From positions 62,001 to 126,000 of the forward strand of contig CAZJYI010000008.1 in NCBI GenBank assembly GCA_964550025.1: a stretch of 64,000 nucleotides of DNA. The letters are read 5' to 3'. This document shows, piece after piece, positions 54,209-62,426 of the stretch. Under the pieces are notes generated by a model. The model was not told the DNA's origin and did no database searches. It worked only from the letters and a program-made list of their open reading frames with translations. A program made the position numbers and the translations under genes. Each line of letters opens with the position of its first letter. Within the stretch, counting starts at the first letter, position 1. Source of the DNA: CAZJYI01 sp964550025 (lineage in GTDB: Bacteria; Verrucomicrobiota; Kiritimatiellia; UBA8416; CAYOBW01).

Positions 54209-55600
54209 ATGAACCGGCGATTCATGATTCTTGATACGCCCGATAGGGTGTTGGCCCCGCTGGAGGACGCCTTTCGGGAGGCCTCCGAGCGGCGGTGTGA
54301 GGTTGAGCGGCCGTTGTCTCTTGATGAATTGAGGGACAAGCTGCGGGGCGGTTTGCCGTGGGACGTCATTGTGGCCGACTACGAGCTCGGGGACGGAACG
54401 CATTCGGGGGCCGGGCTCTTTGAGTGCATCCGGGAAACGTGTGGGGAACTACCCCTGGTGGCGGTTGCGGAGCGGGGCAACGTGGAGCTCGCCTCGGAGG
54501 CGATTGAAGCGGGGGCAAGCGACTTCATGGTGCGCGCCGGCAGGCTGACCGACCGCGTGCACACCCTGCTGGACAAGCTCGGTCCGACCCTGGAGCTGAT
54601 GCACCGCAACCGCATGCTGCAGGAGCAGAACATGCTGCTGCGCAGGGCGGCAACCGAGCGCTACGAGATCGTCGGCGATTCCCGGCAGATTCGTGACGTA
54701 CTCGACCGCATAGGCCGCGTGGCCGCCATTCCGCGGCCGGTCTTGCTGACGGGCGAACGCGGCACGGGAAAGGAACTGGTCGCCAGGGCGATCCACACGG
54801 CGGGGGGCGAATCGTCGCGTCCGATGGTGTCTGTCAACTGCGCGGCGTTCTCCGACAGCCTCCTGGAGAGCGAGCTGTTCGGCCACGAAAAGGGGGCGTT
54901 CACCGGTGCGGAAGCCCGTGTTCACGGGAAGTTCGAGCTGGCTTCGGGCGGTACGCTCTTCCTGGATGAGATCGGGAACATGTCCCTGCCGTTCCAGCAG
55001 AAGATCCTTCGGGCGGTGGAGTACGGCACCTTCACGAGAGTCGGCGGGTCGGAGGAGGTCCAGGTCCGCACGCGCGTCATTGCCGCCACCAACGTTGACC
55101 TGAAAGCCCGCATGGAGGCCGGCGAGTTTCTGCGCGACCTCTACGACCGCCTGAGCTTCGAGGTGATCCACGTTCCGTCGTTGCGCGAGAGGGAAGGGGA
55201 TATCCCCATCCTTGCGCGCCACTTTCTCAGCCGCTTCATGCAGGAAATCCCGGCGCTGCAGGGGAAGCGCCTCAGCCGTTCGGCCATTGACGTGCTGGAA
55301 GCGTATTCCTTTCCCGGCAACGTCAGGGAGTTGAAGAACATTATTGAGCGGGCCGCCTACCGTGACACGACCAACGAGATCACGCCGGTGGACATCGGCA
55401 TGCTCCCTCGCGAGAGCCGGCTCGTGAACGGCGGCACTTTTCACGAGAAGGTGGAAGGCTTCAAAGAGCAGCTCATCACGGACGCGCTGGGGGAAGCCAA
55501 CGGGAACCAGGCCGCCGCCGCGCGTTCCCTCGGCCTTGCCTATCACCAGTACCGTTACTTCCTGCGCAAGTACGAGTCGCAACGCGCGGCGCGCGCTTGA
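54209..55600 (+). CDS. Sigma-54-dependent transcriptional activator with receiver domain
   Basis: 463 residues; GGAGGGGACACCGACT precedes the ATG. Residues 1-~120 form a degenerate receiver (FMILDTPDRVLAPLEDAFRE; VIVADYELGDG with Asp57 as the probable phosphoacceptor). The AAA+ core (~145-370) has the Walker A GERGTGKELVARAI, the sigma-54 loop GAFTGA (near 230) inside HEKGAFTGAEARVHGKFE, GGTLFLDEIGNM and the R-finger region DLYDRLSFEVIHVPSLRERE. The C-terminal HTH (GNQAAAARSLGLAYHQYRYF) resembles PspF. No histidine kinase gene is adjacent, so its signal is unknown. It probably controls stress or envelope genes; its targets are not visible in this window. Confidence 0.9.
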   Translation: MNRRFMILDTPDRVLAPLEDAFREASERRCEVERPLSLDELRDKLRGGLPWDVIVADYELGDGTHSGAGLFECIRETCGELPLVAVAERGNVELASEAIEAGASDFMVRAGRLTDRVHTLLDKLGPTLELMHRNRMLQEQNMLLRRAATERYEIVGDSRQIRDVLDRIGRVAAIPRPVLLTGERGTGKELVARAIHTAGGESSRPMVSVNCAAFSDSLLESELFGHEKGAFTGAEARVHGKFELASGGTLFLDEIGNMSLPFQQKILRAVEYGTFTRVGGSEEVQVRTRVIAATNVDLKARMEAGEFLRDLYDRLSFEVIHVPSLREREGDIPILARHFLSRFMQEIPALQGKRLSRSAIDVLEAYSFPGNVRELKNIIERAAYRDTTNEITPVDIGMLPRESRLVNGGTFHEKVEGFKEQLITDALGEANGNQAAAARSLGLAYHQYRYFLRKYESQRAARA

Positions 55601-55801
55601 CCCATGCCGTACCATGGGCTACGGTACAAGTTGAGGTTGCCGTCATGGCTCGCCGCGGTCCCTCTGTCAGGTGCTCAAGCAAGGGGGGCGTGCGGCGCTA
55701 TGGACGACAGGCAGACTACAGATCCCGTTTCGAGGGGGCAGGAATCTCTCGCTGACGGGGGGAGTGGCTGTTGCGCGCCTCCGTGCGATGGACTGGCGCC
55801 G

Positions 55802-56692
55802 ATGGAGCTGGGTTCGGTTGCCCTCGTCCTGCTCCTCATGCTCCTCTGGGCCGGCAATTCGGTCGTCGTCAAGATCGTGGTCCGCGACATCCCCCCTCTG
55901 TGGGCCGCTGCATTGCGGTTCTCCGTGGGATTGGCCATTGCGTGGGGGTTGGGGCGTTGGCGCGGCGTGCGGTTGCGCGTGACGTTGCGCGAATGGTGCA
56001 GCCTGGCTGTCTATGGCCTCATGGCGGCGCTCCAGATACTCCTGTTCAACGTCGGTGCGCCGCATACCACGGGCGGACGCGTGACGCTCTTCATCTTCAG
56101 CTACCCGCTGCTTGTACCGTTTCTGGCGCACTGGTTTCTGCATGGCGACCCTTTGCGTTGGCGAACGGTTGCAGGGGCCTTGCTCGCATGCGGCGGGCTC
56201 GTTGTGGCGTTGCGCGAGGGGCTGGCTGCCGAGACGGATACGCTGCGCGGCGACCTCATGCAGTTGGGCAGTGCCCTGGTTCTGGCCGGGATGGTGGTCT
56301 ACAACAAGCGGTTGACGCGCCGCTTTTCCCCGCTGCAGATCCTCTTCTGGCAGTTCGCTGTCATGCTCGGCGTGTTCGCGGTCGCCGCATTGCTCAGTGG
56401 CCCGTTTCCTATGGGCGAGGTCGGTCGTGACGCGTGGGGTTGGCTGCTCTACCAGGGAGTCGTGGTGAGCGGTTTCTGCTTCCTGGGGTGGCAGCACCTG
56501 CTTCGCCGGCACAAATCGACACAGATCAGCGTTTTCTTCTTCGTGACGCCCATCTTCGGGGCGCTGCTGGGGTGGCTTCTTCTCGGCGAGACTCCCACGC
56601 GCGGCCTGGTGACCGGGGCCGCGTTCGTGGCTTTCGGGATCTATCTTGCCAACGGCCGGGCCGGCGATCCCGCGTGCCCCGACGAGGGTTGA
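55802..56692 (+). CDS. EamA/DMT-superfamily transporter
   Basis: 296 residues from the ATG at 55802; starts at 55700 or 55604 would add a charged, signal-poor leader and are less likely, though none has a strong ribosome site. About ten hydrophobic segments in two EamA halves: VALVLLLMLLWAGNSVVVKI, LRFSVGLAIAWGLGR, LAVYGLMAALQILLFNVG, VTLFIFSYPLLVPFLAHWFL with the conserved Phe/Pro features of helix 4, and ISVFFFVTPIFGALLGWLLL near the end. DMT proteins export amino acids, nucleosides or drugs. It is probably independent of the upstream activator gene, although a regulatory link is possible. Confidence 0.85.
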   Translation: MELGSVALVLLLMLLWAGNSVVVKIVVRDIPPLWAAALRFSVGLAIAWGLGRWRGVRLRVTLREWCSLAVYGLMAALQILLFNVGAPHTTGGRVTLFIFSYPLLVPFLAHWFLHGDPLRWRTVAGALLACGGLVVALREGLAAETDTLRGDLMQLGSALVLAGMVVYNKRLTRRFSPLQILFWQFAVMLGVFAVAALLSGPFPMGEVGRDAWGWLLYQGVVVSGFCFLGWQHLLRRHKSTQISVFFFVTPIFGALLGWLLLGETPTRGLVTGAAFVAFGIYLANGRAGDPACPDEG

Positions 56693-56718
56693 CACATGTC
56701 GGGATCTGCGCGCATAGT
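56689..56718 (+). promoter_or_regulatory. Candidate promoter of the Cys-rich lipoprotein gene
   Basis: A perfect TTGACA (56689-56694), overlapping the stop codon of the transporter gene, an 18-bp spacer and CATAGT (56713-56718). Confidence 0.4.
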
Positions 56719-56769
56719 TGCCGGCGACCGTACAGTGGGTGTTTGTTCCATAACAAGGAGGAGGGCAGG

Positions 56770-57231
56770 ATGAAGCGACGGGATTTACTGAAGGCGATGG
56801 TGGTAGTGCCGGTAGTGGCGGTGTTCGGCTGCAAGGAAAAGTCGGAGGAGGGTGCCGCGAGCAAGGCAAAGGAGGCGGCGGCCGCGGCGCCGACCCCGCC
56901 CAAGGAGGCTGAGGCGGCCGCACCGGCAGAGGCGCCCGCGGAACCGGCCAAGAAGGCGGGGGTTTGTGTGCTGTGCGCCAAGTGCGGACAGGTCAAGGGG
57001 TCGGAGGTGTGCTGCAAAGCCGGCGCCGAGCTGTGTGCGAATTGCGGCTTGCACAAGGGGTCACCCGGCTGCTGCAGGCTCGGTGGAGCGAAGGAAGACG
57101 TCTCTCTCTGCACCTACTGCGGCGAGATCAAGGGGTCCGCGAACTGCTGCAAGCCCGGCGAGAAGTGTGCGAATTGCGGTCTGCGCAAAGGGTCTCCCGG
57201 TTGCTGCCGGATCAAGAAAGAGGAGATGTAG
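56770..57231 (+). CDS. Cysteine-rich lipoprotein with four CxxCGxxKGSxxCC repeats
   Basis: 153 residues; ACAAGGAGGAGGGCAGG precedes the ATG. The leader KRRDLLKAMVVVPVVAVFGC has twin Arg and a lipobox Cys. An Ala/Glu/Pro-rich linker (residues ~25-68) is followed by four units of the form CAKCGQVKGSEVCC, CANCGLHKGSPGCC, CTYCGEIKGSANCC and CANCGLRKGSPGCC. Each supplies four cysteines, suggesting a zinc- or iron-sulfur-type metal-binding string on the membrane surface. Similar small proteins occur in PVC bacteria; no function is established. The CtpA protease gene follows 72 bp downstream and may be co-transcribed. Confidence 0.82.
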   Translation: MKRRDLLKAMVVVPVVAVFGCKEKSEEGAASKAKEAAAAAPTPPKEAEAAAPAEAPAEPAKKAGVCVLCAKCGQVKGSEVCCKAGAELCANCGLHKGSPGCCRLGGAKEDVSLCTYCGEIKGSANCCKPGEKCANCGLRKGSPGCCRIKKEEM

Positions 57232-57303
57232 GCAGCGTCGTTGCGGGGTGCCGGGGAACGGCGGCACCCCGTTGGACCGCGGGGATGGTAACAGGAGTTT
57301 GTC

Positions 57304-58599
57304 GTGAGGCATAGACGACATGTTGTGCGCGTATGGGTTGCCGTGTCTCTTCTGCTGGCAATACTCCCGTTACCTTGTGCTGTTGGTGCCGAGACGGCCG
57401 ATGGGGCGGCGGAGGACGAGTCCGGGGCTGATGCTGCCTACGAGAACATGGAGCTGCTGACGCAGGCCATGCTTCATGTCCGGAAACACTACATCGAAGA
57501 GAAAGACTACAAGGAGATCGTCCACGGTGCGTTGCACGGGATGCTGAGCAACCTGGACCCTCACAGCGCTTTTCTTGACCCCGATGCATACGCCGAGATC
57601 CAGGACAGCACGACCGGCAGGTTCGGCGGAATCGGCATCACGGTGGGAGTGCGCAACGGCGTGCTGACCGTCATTGCTCCCATTGAGGGTACGCCGGGAT
57701 ACCGGGCCGGCCTGCAGTCGGGCGACAGGGTCCTCGCCATTGACGGCAAGAGGACGCAGGACATGACATTGTCGGATGCCGTGAAGTATATGCGCGGCGA
57801 GAAGGGCACCGAGGTCACCCTGACAATTGCGGGTGAGGGTACAAAGGGGCCCAAGGACGTGACGATCGTGCGGGACCACATCCAGGTGCCCAGTGTCAAG
57901 GGCCGCCGTATGCTCTCGGCGCGGGTGGGGTACATACGCATCACGCAGTTCTCGGAACCCGCGGCGGGCCTGCTCCAGGAGGGCATAGAGGAGTTGCTCG
58001 CCAAAGACATGCGGGCGCTCGTGCTTGACCTGCGCTCGAACCCGGGCGGGTTGCTGGGCTCCGCCGTCGACGTGGCCCAGTTGTTCCTTGAGCGTGGAAA
58101 GCTCGTCGTCAGCAGGAAGGGGCGCCCGGGAGTGTATTCGGCGGTTGAGAGCAAGGCCGGGGGTGAGCATCACTACACGGATTTCCCGATGGTGGTGCTG
58201 GTTAACGGGGGCAGTGCCAGCGCTGCCGAGATCGTGGCCGGGGCGCTGCAGGACCACCAGAGGGCCGTTCTGGTCGGCAACACGACGTTCGGCAAGGCCT
58301 CGGTCCAGAGCGTGATCAAGCTACGCCCCGCAGGCGACTGCGCGATTCGCTTGACGACGGCGCACTACTACACGCCGAATGGCCGTGAGATTCACGAGGC
58401 GGGCATTGAACCCAACATCCCGGTATACGTCTCCGCGAGGGACTGGCGCGATGTACAGGTGCGCCGTGACCACATCGAGAACCCGGAGCTGTATGGCGAG
58501 GAGGACAAGGCGGAGTACGAGGACGTTGTCGACCGGCAGCTCGTCCGGGCCGTCGACCTGCTGAAAGCTCTCACGATTCTGCAATCGGCGAAGAAGTAG
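57304..58599 (+). CDS. S41-family C-terminal processing protease (CtpA-type)
   Basis: 431 residues from a GTG at 57304, six nt after GGAG; signal peptide VWVAVSLLLAILPLPCAVGA. Residues ~45-95 are the S41 N-terminal helices (NMELLTQAMLHVRKHYIEEK; GALHGMLSNLDPHSAFLDPD), ~100-185 a PDZ domain (GIGITVGVRNGVLTVIAPIE; AGLQSGDRVLAIDGK), and the tail peptidase core carries Ser306 in VNGGSASAAEI and Lys331 in TTFGKASVQS, 25 residues apart as in active CtpA/Prc. It cleaves C-terminal tails of periplasmic proteins. Its TAG stop overlaps the tsaD GTG start (TAGTG), so the two genes are translationally coupled. Confidence 0.93.
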   Translation: MRHRRHVVRVWVAVSLLLAILPLPCAVGAETADGAAEDESGADAAYENMELLTQAMLHVRKHYIEEKDYKEIVHGALHGMLSNLDPHSAFLDPDAYAEIQDSTTGRFGGIGITVGVRNGVLTVIAPIEGTPGYRAGLQSGDRVLAIDGKRTQDMTLSDAVKYMRGEKGTEVTLTIAGEGTKGPKDVTIVRDHIQVPSVKGRRMLSARVGYIRITQFSEPAAGLLQEGIEELLAKDMRALVLDLRSNPGGLLGSAVDVAQLFLERGKLVVSRKGRPGVYSAVESKAGGEHHYTDFPMVVLVNGGSASAAEIVAGALQDHQRAVLVGNTTFGKASVQSVIKLRPAGDCAIRLTTAHYYTPNGREIHEAGIEPNIPVYVSARDWRDVQVRRDHIENPELYGEEDKAEYEDVVDRQLVRAVDLLKALTILQSAKK

Positions 58600-59645
58600 T
58601 GTTGATTCTGGGCATAGAGACCTCGTGCGACGAGACAGCCGCGGCGGTTGTGCGCGACGGAAAGCACGTGCTTTCGAGCGTGGTACACAGCCAGGTCGCG
58701 CTGCACGGTCCGTACGGCGGCGTCGTGCCTGAGATCGCCTCGCGCAGTCACGTCAAGGTTCTGCCCGGCATCATCGCGAAGGCGATGGAAGACGCTGGGG
58801 CGGCCTATGGTGGCATCGATGCCGTTGCCGTGACGTACGGCCCTGGCCTGGCAAGTTCGCTGATGGTCGGGGTATCTGCCGCCAAAGCCCTCGCGATTCG
58901 GTTGAACAGGCCTTTGTACGCCGTAAACCACCTCGAAGCACACATGTTCTCGGTTTTCCTCGATGAGGACAAACCGGCCTATTCCGAGAGGCTGCCGTTC
59001 GTGGCACTGGTTGTGTCAGGCGGACACACCTGTCTGGTCCATGTCGACGGTCTCGGAAGCTACGAGTTGCTCGGGCAGACGATCGACGACGCGGCGGGGG
59101 AGGCCTTCGACAAGGGCGCGAACCTGTTGCAGCTCGGATACCCGGGCGGTCCCGTTATCGATCGCATCAGCCGGGGCGCCAACCCGAAGTTCGTGCGTTT
59201 TCCGCGGGGCCGGCAGAAGAAGGGGCGCAGTCCCGTGCCGGGGCTCAAAGAGGAACTGTGTTTCAGCTACAGCGGCGTCAAAACGGCACTGCTCTACTAC
59301 CTGAAGGAGCACCCGTTGTCGGGGGATGAGCAGCAACTGGCCGATATCGCCGCGAGCTACCAGGAAGCCATCCTCGACGCGCTGGTGGACCGCTGTTCGA
59401 AGGTTCTCGACGAGACGGGGGTGGGGGTGTTGGCCGCGGGCGGCGGTGTTTCCCTGAACAGCCGTTTGCGGGAGAAGCTGCGCGTGCTGGCAGGGGAAAA
59501 GGGCGTCGAGCTGCTCCTGGCCGAACCGCGTTATTGCGGCGACAACGCGGCCATGATCGCCGGTCTGGCCGGGCTGGGCGGCTGCATCGGTGGGGACGAC
59601 GCCATGGCCATCGACGTCGATCCGAATCTGCCGGTGGTGTGTTGA
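58599..59645 (+). CDS. tsaD: tRNA N6-threonylcarbamoyladenosine synthase TsaD
   Basis: 348 residues from a GTG overlapping the protease stop codon. MLILGIETSCDETAAAVVRD is the canonical opening; SQVALHGPYGGVVPEIASRS, AVTYGPGLASSLMVGVSAAK, metal ligands His111 and His115 in NHLEAHMF, LVVSGGHTCLVHV, DDAAGEAFDKGANLLQLGYP, SYSGVKTALLYYLKE and RYCGDNAAMIAGLAG are all present. TsaD transfers threonylcarbamoyl to A37 of ANN-decoding tRNAs with TsaB and TsaE, which are not in this window. A pair of strong hairpins follows the stop codon. Confidence 0.97.
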   Translation: MLILGIETSCDETAAAVVRDGKHVLSSVVHSQVALHGPYGGVVPEIASRSHVKVLPGIIAKAMEDAGAAYGGIDAVAVTYGPGLASSLMVGVSAAKALAIRLNRPLYAVNHLEAHMFSVFLDEDKPAYSERLPFVALVVSGGHTCLVHVDGLGSYELLGQTIDDAAGEAFDKGANLLQLGYPGGPVIDRISRGANPKFVRFPRGRQKKGRSPVPGLKEELCFSYSGVKTALLYYLKEHPLSGDEQQLADIAASYQEAILDALVDRCSKVLDETGVGVLAAGGGVSLNSRLREKLRVLAGEKGVELLLAEPRYCGDNAAMIAGLAGLGGCIGGDDAMAIDVDPNLPVVC

Positions 59646-59678
59646 GCGTGGTGCTCCAATGGCTCCGCGTCTCGAAGT

Positions 59679-59730
59679 CCGCGCTCGGCGAGCGCGGGCT
59701 GCAGTAGCCTGCTCCTGCCGGGAGCAGGCT
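59679..59730 (+). promoter_or_regulatory. Tandem hairpins between tsaD and the ABC ATPase gene, the second GTAG-headed
   Basis: Stem 1: CCGCGCTC/GAGCGCGG (59679-59697). Stem 2: a perfect 10-bp stem AGCCTGCTCC/GGAGCAGGCT (59706-59730) preceded by GTAG, with the GGAG ribosome site of the next gene buried in its 3' arm. It may be a terminator, a REP copy or a translational control element. Confidence 0.5.
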
Positions 59731-59732
59731 CA

Positions 59733-61241
59733 GTGACAATGAACCCGAGCATCGACAGAGTCGTCCTGAGTGCCCGCAAGGTCAGCAAGGCGTTTGCCGG
59801 CGTGCAGGCATTGGCGGGTGTTTCGTTCGATATCCGCGCCGGTGAGGTCCATGCGTTGATGGGTGAGAACGGCGCGGGTAAATCCACGCTGGTCAACATC
59901 ATAGCGGGGCTGTACCGGCCCGACGCCGGCGAGCTCCGGATGGACGGAGAACGAGTGGTGATGAGGAGCCCGCATGAAGCCATGCGGCACGGCATCGCCA
60001 TGATTCACCAGGAGCTCATGCCCGTTCCGCGCATGACGGTTGCGGAGAACCTTCTACTCGGCCGGGAACCGCGCGGTCTCATGCCTGGCACGATAGACCG
60101 GGGCGCCACGCGCGCGGAGGCACGGCGTCTGCTGGCGGTCCTGGCCGCGGACATCCCCGTCGAGCGGCGGATGGGCGAATTGAGCGTGGCGGGAATGCAG
60201 ACGGTGGAGATCGCGCGGGCCCTCGGCGGCGACGCCTCGATCGTGATTATGGACGAACCGACGGCGGCCATCTCACGGCACGAGACGGAAGCGCTTTTTG
60301 CCGCGATCCGAACGCTCAGGGACCGAGGCGTTGCCATCGTGTTCATTTCGCACAAGATGGATGAAGTCTTCCGCATTGCCGACCGCGTCACGGTGCTGCG
60401 TGACGGTCGTCACGTCGCCACCTCACCGGCCGCCGAGTTGAGTGAGGAGAGGCTGATTGCGCTGATGGTCGGGCGGGAGCTGGCGGGGATGCCGGGACGA
60501 GGATCCGTGCCCCCCGGCGAATCGGTGTTGTCGGTAGCGGGCTTGACCCGGCACGGGGCTTTTCGCGACATCACCTTCGAGGTCCGCCGCGGCGAAGTGC
60601 TCGGTTTGGCCGGGCTGATGGGGGCGGGGCGGACCGAGGTCGTCAGCGCGATTTTCGGTCTCACTCCCGCAGACAGCGGCCGGATAACCGTCAAGGGACG
60701 GCCCGTTCGCATACGCAAACCGGGTGACGCAATGCGCCTTGGGGTGGGTATGGTAACGGAGGACAGGAAGGGATGCGGGATCGTCCCGGAGATGGCCGTT
60801 GCGCACAACATCAGCCTGGGTGCGCTGCGCGAGTTCTGCCTTGGGCCGTTTATCCGTCACGAACGCGAGAAAGCGGCGGTTGACGAGAGCATTGCGACAT
60901 TCGGGATCCGGGCAGCGGGGCTCCGGCAGGCCGTCAGCCGGTTGAGTGGCGGAAACCAGCAGAAGGTCGTCATTGCCAGGACGTTGCTGTGTAATCCCGA
61001 GATCGTGATCCTCGACGAGCCGACGCGTGGGATTGACGTTGCGGCAAAGGCCGAGGTGTATGCCGTCATTGACGAGTTGACGCGGCGCGGTTGTGCGGTG
61101 ATCCTTGTCTCGTCGGAACTGCCGGAGCTTCTGCAGCTGGCCGACCGCATACTGGTGATGCGGCAGGGGACGCTCGCCGCCGAGGTGAAGGCGGCGGAAG
61201 CGACGCAGGAGGAGATCCTTAAACATGCCATACCTGTCTGA
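59733..61241 (+). CDS. Sugar ABC transporter ATP-binding protein (RbsA/MglA-like, two NBDs)
   Basis: 502 residues; the GTG at 59733 lies eight nt after GGAG (an ATG at 59739 is possible). NBD1 has Walker A GENGAGKST, SVAGMQTVEIARAL as signature and Walker B IVIMDEPT; NBD2 has the degenerate P-loop GLMGAGRTE typical of this family, SRLSGGNQQKVVIARTL and VILDEPTRGIDVAAKAEVY. It powers uptake of a monosaccharide (ribose/galactose class) with the permease and binding protein that follow. The permease gene starts 14 nt downstream. Confidence 0.95.
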   Translation: MTMNPSIDRVVLSARKVSKAFAGVQALAGVSFDIRAGEVHALMGENGAGKSTLVNIIAGLYRPDAGELRMDGERVVMRSPHEAMRHGIAMIHQELMPVPRMTVAENLLLGREPRGLMPGTIDRGATRAEARRLLAVLAADIPVERRMGELSVAGMQTVEIARALGGDASIVIMDEPTAAISRHETEALFAAIRTLRDRGVAIVFISHKMDEVFRIADRVTVLRDGRHVATSPAAELSEERLIALMVGRELAGMPGRGSVPPGESVLSVAGLTRHGAFRDITFEVRRGEVLGLAGLMGAGRTEVVSAIFGLTPADSGRITVKGRPVRIRKPGDAMRLGVGMVTEDRKGCGIVPEMAVAHNISLGALREFCLGPFIRHEREKAAVDESIATFGIRAAGLRQAVSRLSGGNQQKVVIARTLLCNPEIVILDEPTRGIDVAAKAEVYAVIDELTRRGCAVILVSSELPELLQLADRILVMRQGTLAAEVKAAEATQEEILKHAIPV

Positions 61242-61255
61242 GCCTCGGGAGAGTC

Positions 61256-62194
61256 ATGGGTGCGCTCAAGCATAGTTGGATTCAGCGTCTGTGCGTCGTG
61301 TTGGCGCTCATTGTGATTGGCACGGCGCTGTCGCTTGCCATGCCGGGTTTTCTTTCCTGGCGAAACCTGGTGAACATTGCCCTGCAGATTTCGATCAATG
61401 GTATTCTTGCCGTTGGGGTGACGTTCGTGCTGCTCACCGGGGGTGTGGACCTGTCACTGGGATCGGTCGTGGCACTGACCGGCGTGGTGGCGGCTCACTT
61501 CGCGCATCCGGGGGAGTATCCGTTGGTCGTTCCCATAGCCATGGGCATTCTCGCGGGCGGCGCTTGCGGTGCGGTGAACGGGGGCGTTGTCACGTGTGGC
61601 GGAGTGCCGCCCTTCATTGCGACCCTGGGCATGATGACCGTCGCGCGCGGCCTGGCCCTGGTTCTCAGCAACGGTCGCCCCGTATCGAACTTGAGCGAAG
61701 GGATGAAGCGGATAGCGGGTGATTGGGGGCTTATCCCGATCCCTGTGCTGATCCTGGCTGCCGTGGCTTTGACGGCGTGGTGGTTCCTGCGCAATGCGCG
61801 GCTGGGACGCCACATCTACGCTGTTGGCGGCAGCGAGAAGGCTGCGCGTGCCGCGGGGATCAATGTGAAGGGTGTGAAGCTCTTTGCCTACACTGTTTGC
61901 GGCGCCTTGGCCGGCCTGGCGGGAGTGGTGCTGGCGGCGCGCATCTACACCGGCCAACCCAACGCGGGCATCGCCTACGAGCTGGATGCGATCGCCGCGG
62001 TGGTGATTGGGGGTACGAGTTTGTCGGGAGGGATAGGCGGTGTGGGGGGGAGTGTCCTGGGCGCGCTGCTTATGGGGGTGATCGGGAGCGGACTCGTCCA
62101 ACTCAACGTTTCGTCGTACTATCAGCAGATCGTCAAGGGTTTCATTATTGTCGGTGCCGTATGGCTGGACCGGTGGAGACGGGGCGGGGAGTGA
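61256..62194 (+). CDS. Sugar ABC transporter permease (RbsC-like)
   Basis: 312 residues; GGGAGAGTC precedes the ATG. Eight to ten hydrophobic segments and the family signatures LTGGVDLSLGSVVALTGVVA and GGTSLSGGIGGVGGSVLGAL identify the monosaccharide branch (RbsC/AraH/XylH). It forms the membrane channel for the sugar delivered by the lipoprotein at 62427, from which it is separated by a heptamer-repeat array. Confidence 0.95.
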   Translation: MGALKHSWIQRLCVVLALIVIGTALSLAMPGFLSWRNLVNIALQISINGILAVGVTFVLLTGGVDLSLGSVVALTGVVAAHFAHPGEYPLVVPIAMGILAGGACGAVNGGVVTCGGVPPFIATLGMMTVARGLALVLSNGRPVSNLSEGMKRIAGDWGLIPIPVLILAAVALTAWWFLRNARLGRHIYAVGGSEKAARAAGINVKGVKLFAYTVCGALAGLAGVVLAARIYTGQPNAGIAYELDAIAAVVIGGTSLSGGIGGVGGSVLGALLMGVIGSGLVQLNVSSYYQQIVKGFIIVGAVWLDRWRRGGE

Positions 62195-62260
62195 GGAGTG
62201 GCCCTACTTCGCCAAGGCTGCGGAGGGCAGGCGTGTGGCGAGATGTGTTTTGGTCTTTTG

Positions 62261-62409
62261 AGATCTCAAATCTCAGATTTCAAATCTCAAACCTGAGATC
62301 TGAGATCCGAGTTCTGAAATCTTGAATCTGAAATCTGAGATCTGAAGTCTGAAATCTGAAATCTGAGATTTGGCATAGCAGCCAAGGCCCAACAACCAAC
62401 ATCCAACGA
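62261..62409. repeat. Sixteen-unit hairpin-forming heptamer array plus CCAACNN units
   Basis: Sixteen consecutive 7-nt units (agatctc, aaatctc, agatttc, ... agatttg) run in phase from 62261 to 62372. The first four are inverse complements of the later ones, so they can fold back. A second tract (CCAAGGC, CCAACAA, CCAACAT, CCAACGA; 62382-62409) runs right up to the Shine-Dalgarno site of the binding-protein gene. Confidence 0.8.
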
Positions 62410-62426
62410 CAAGGAGCATGGGATTG

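Noticed and set aside
62261..62372. CRISPR array
   Set aside because: Units are only 7 nt, contiguous and degenerate, with no spacers or cas genes.
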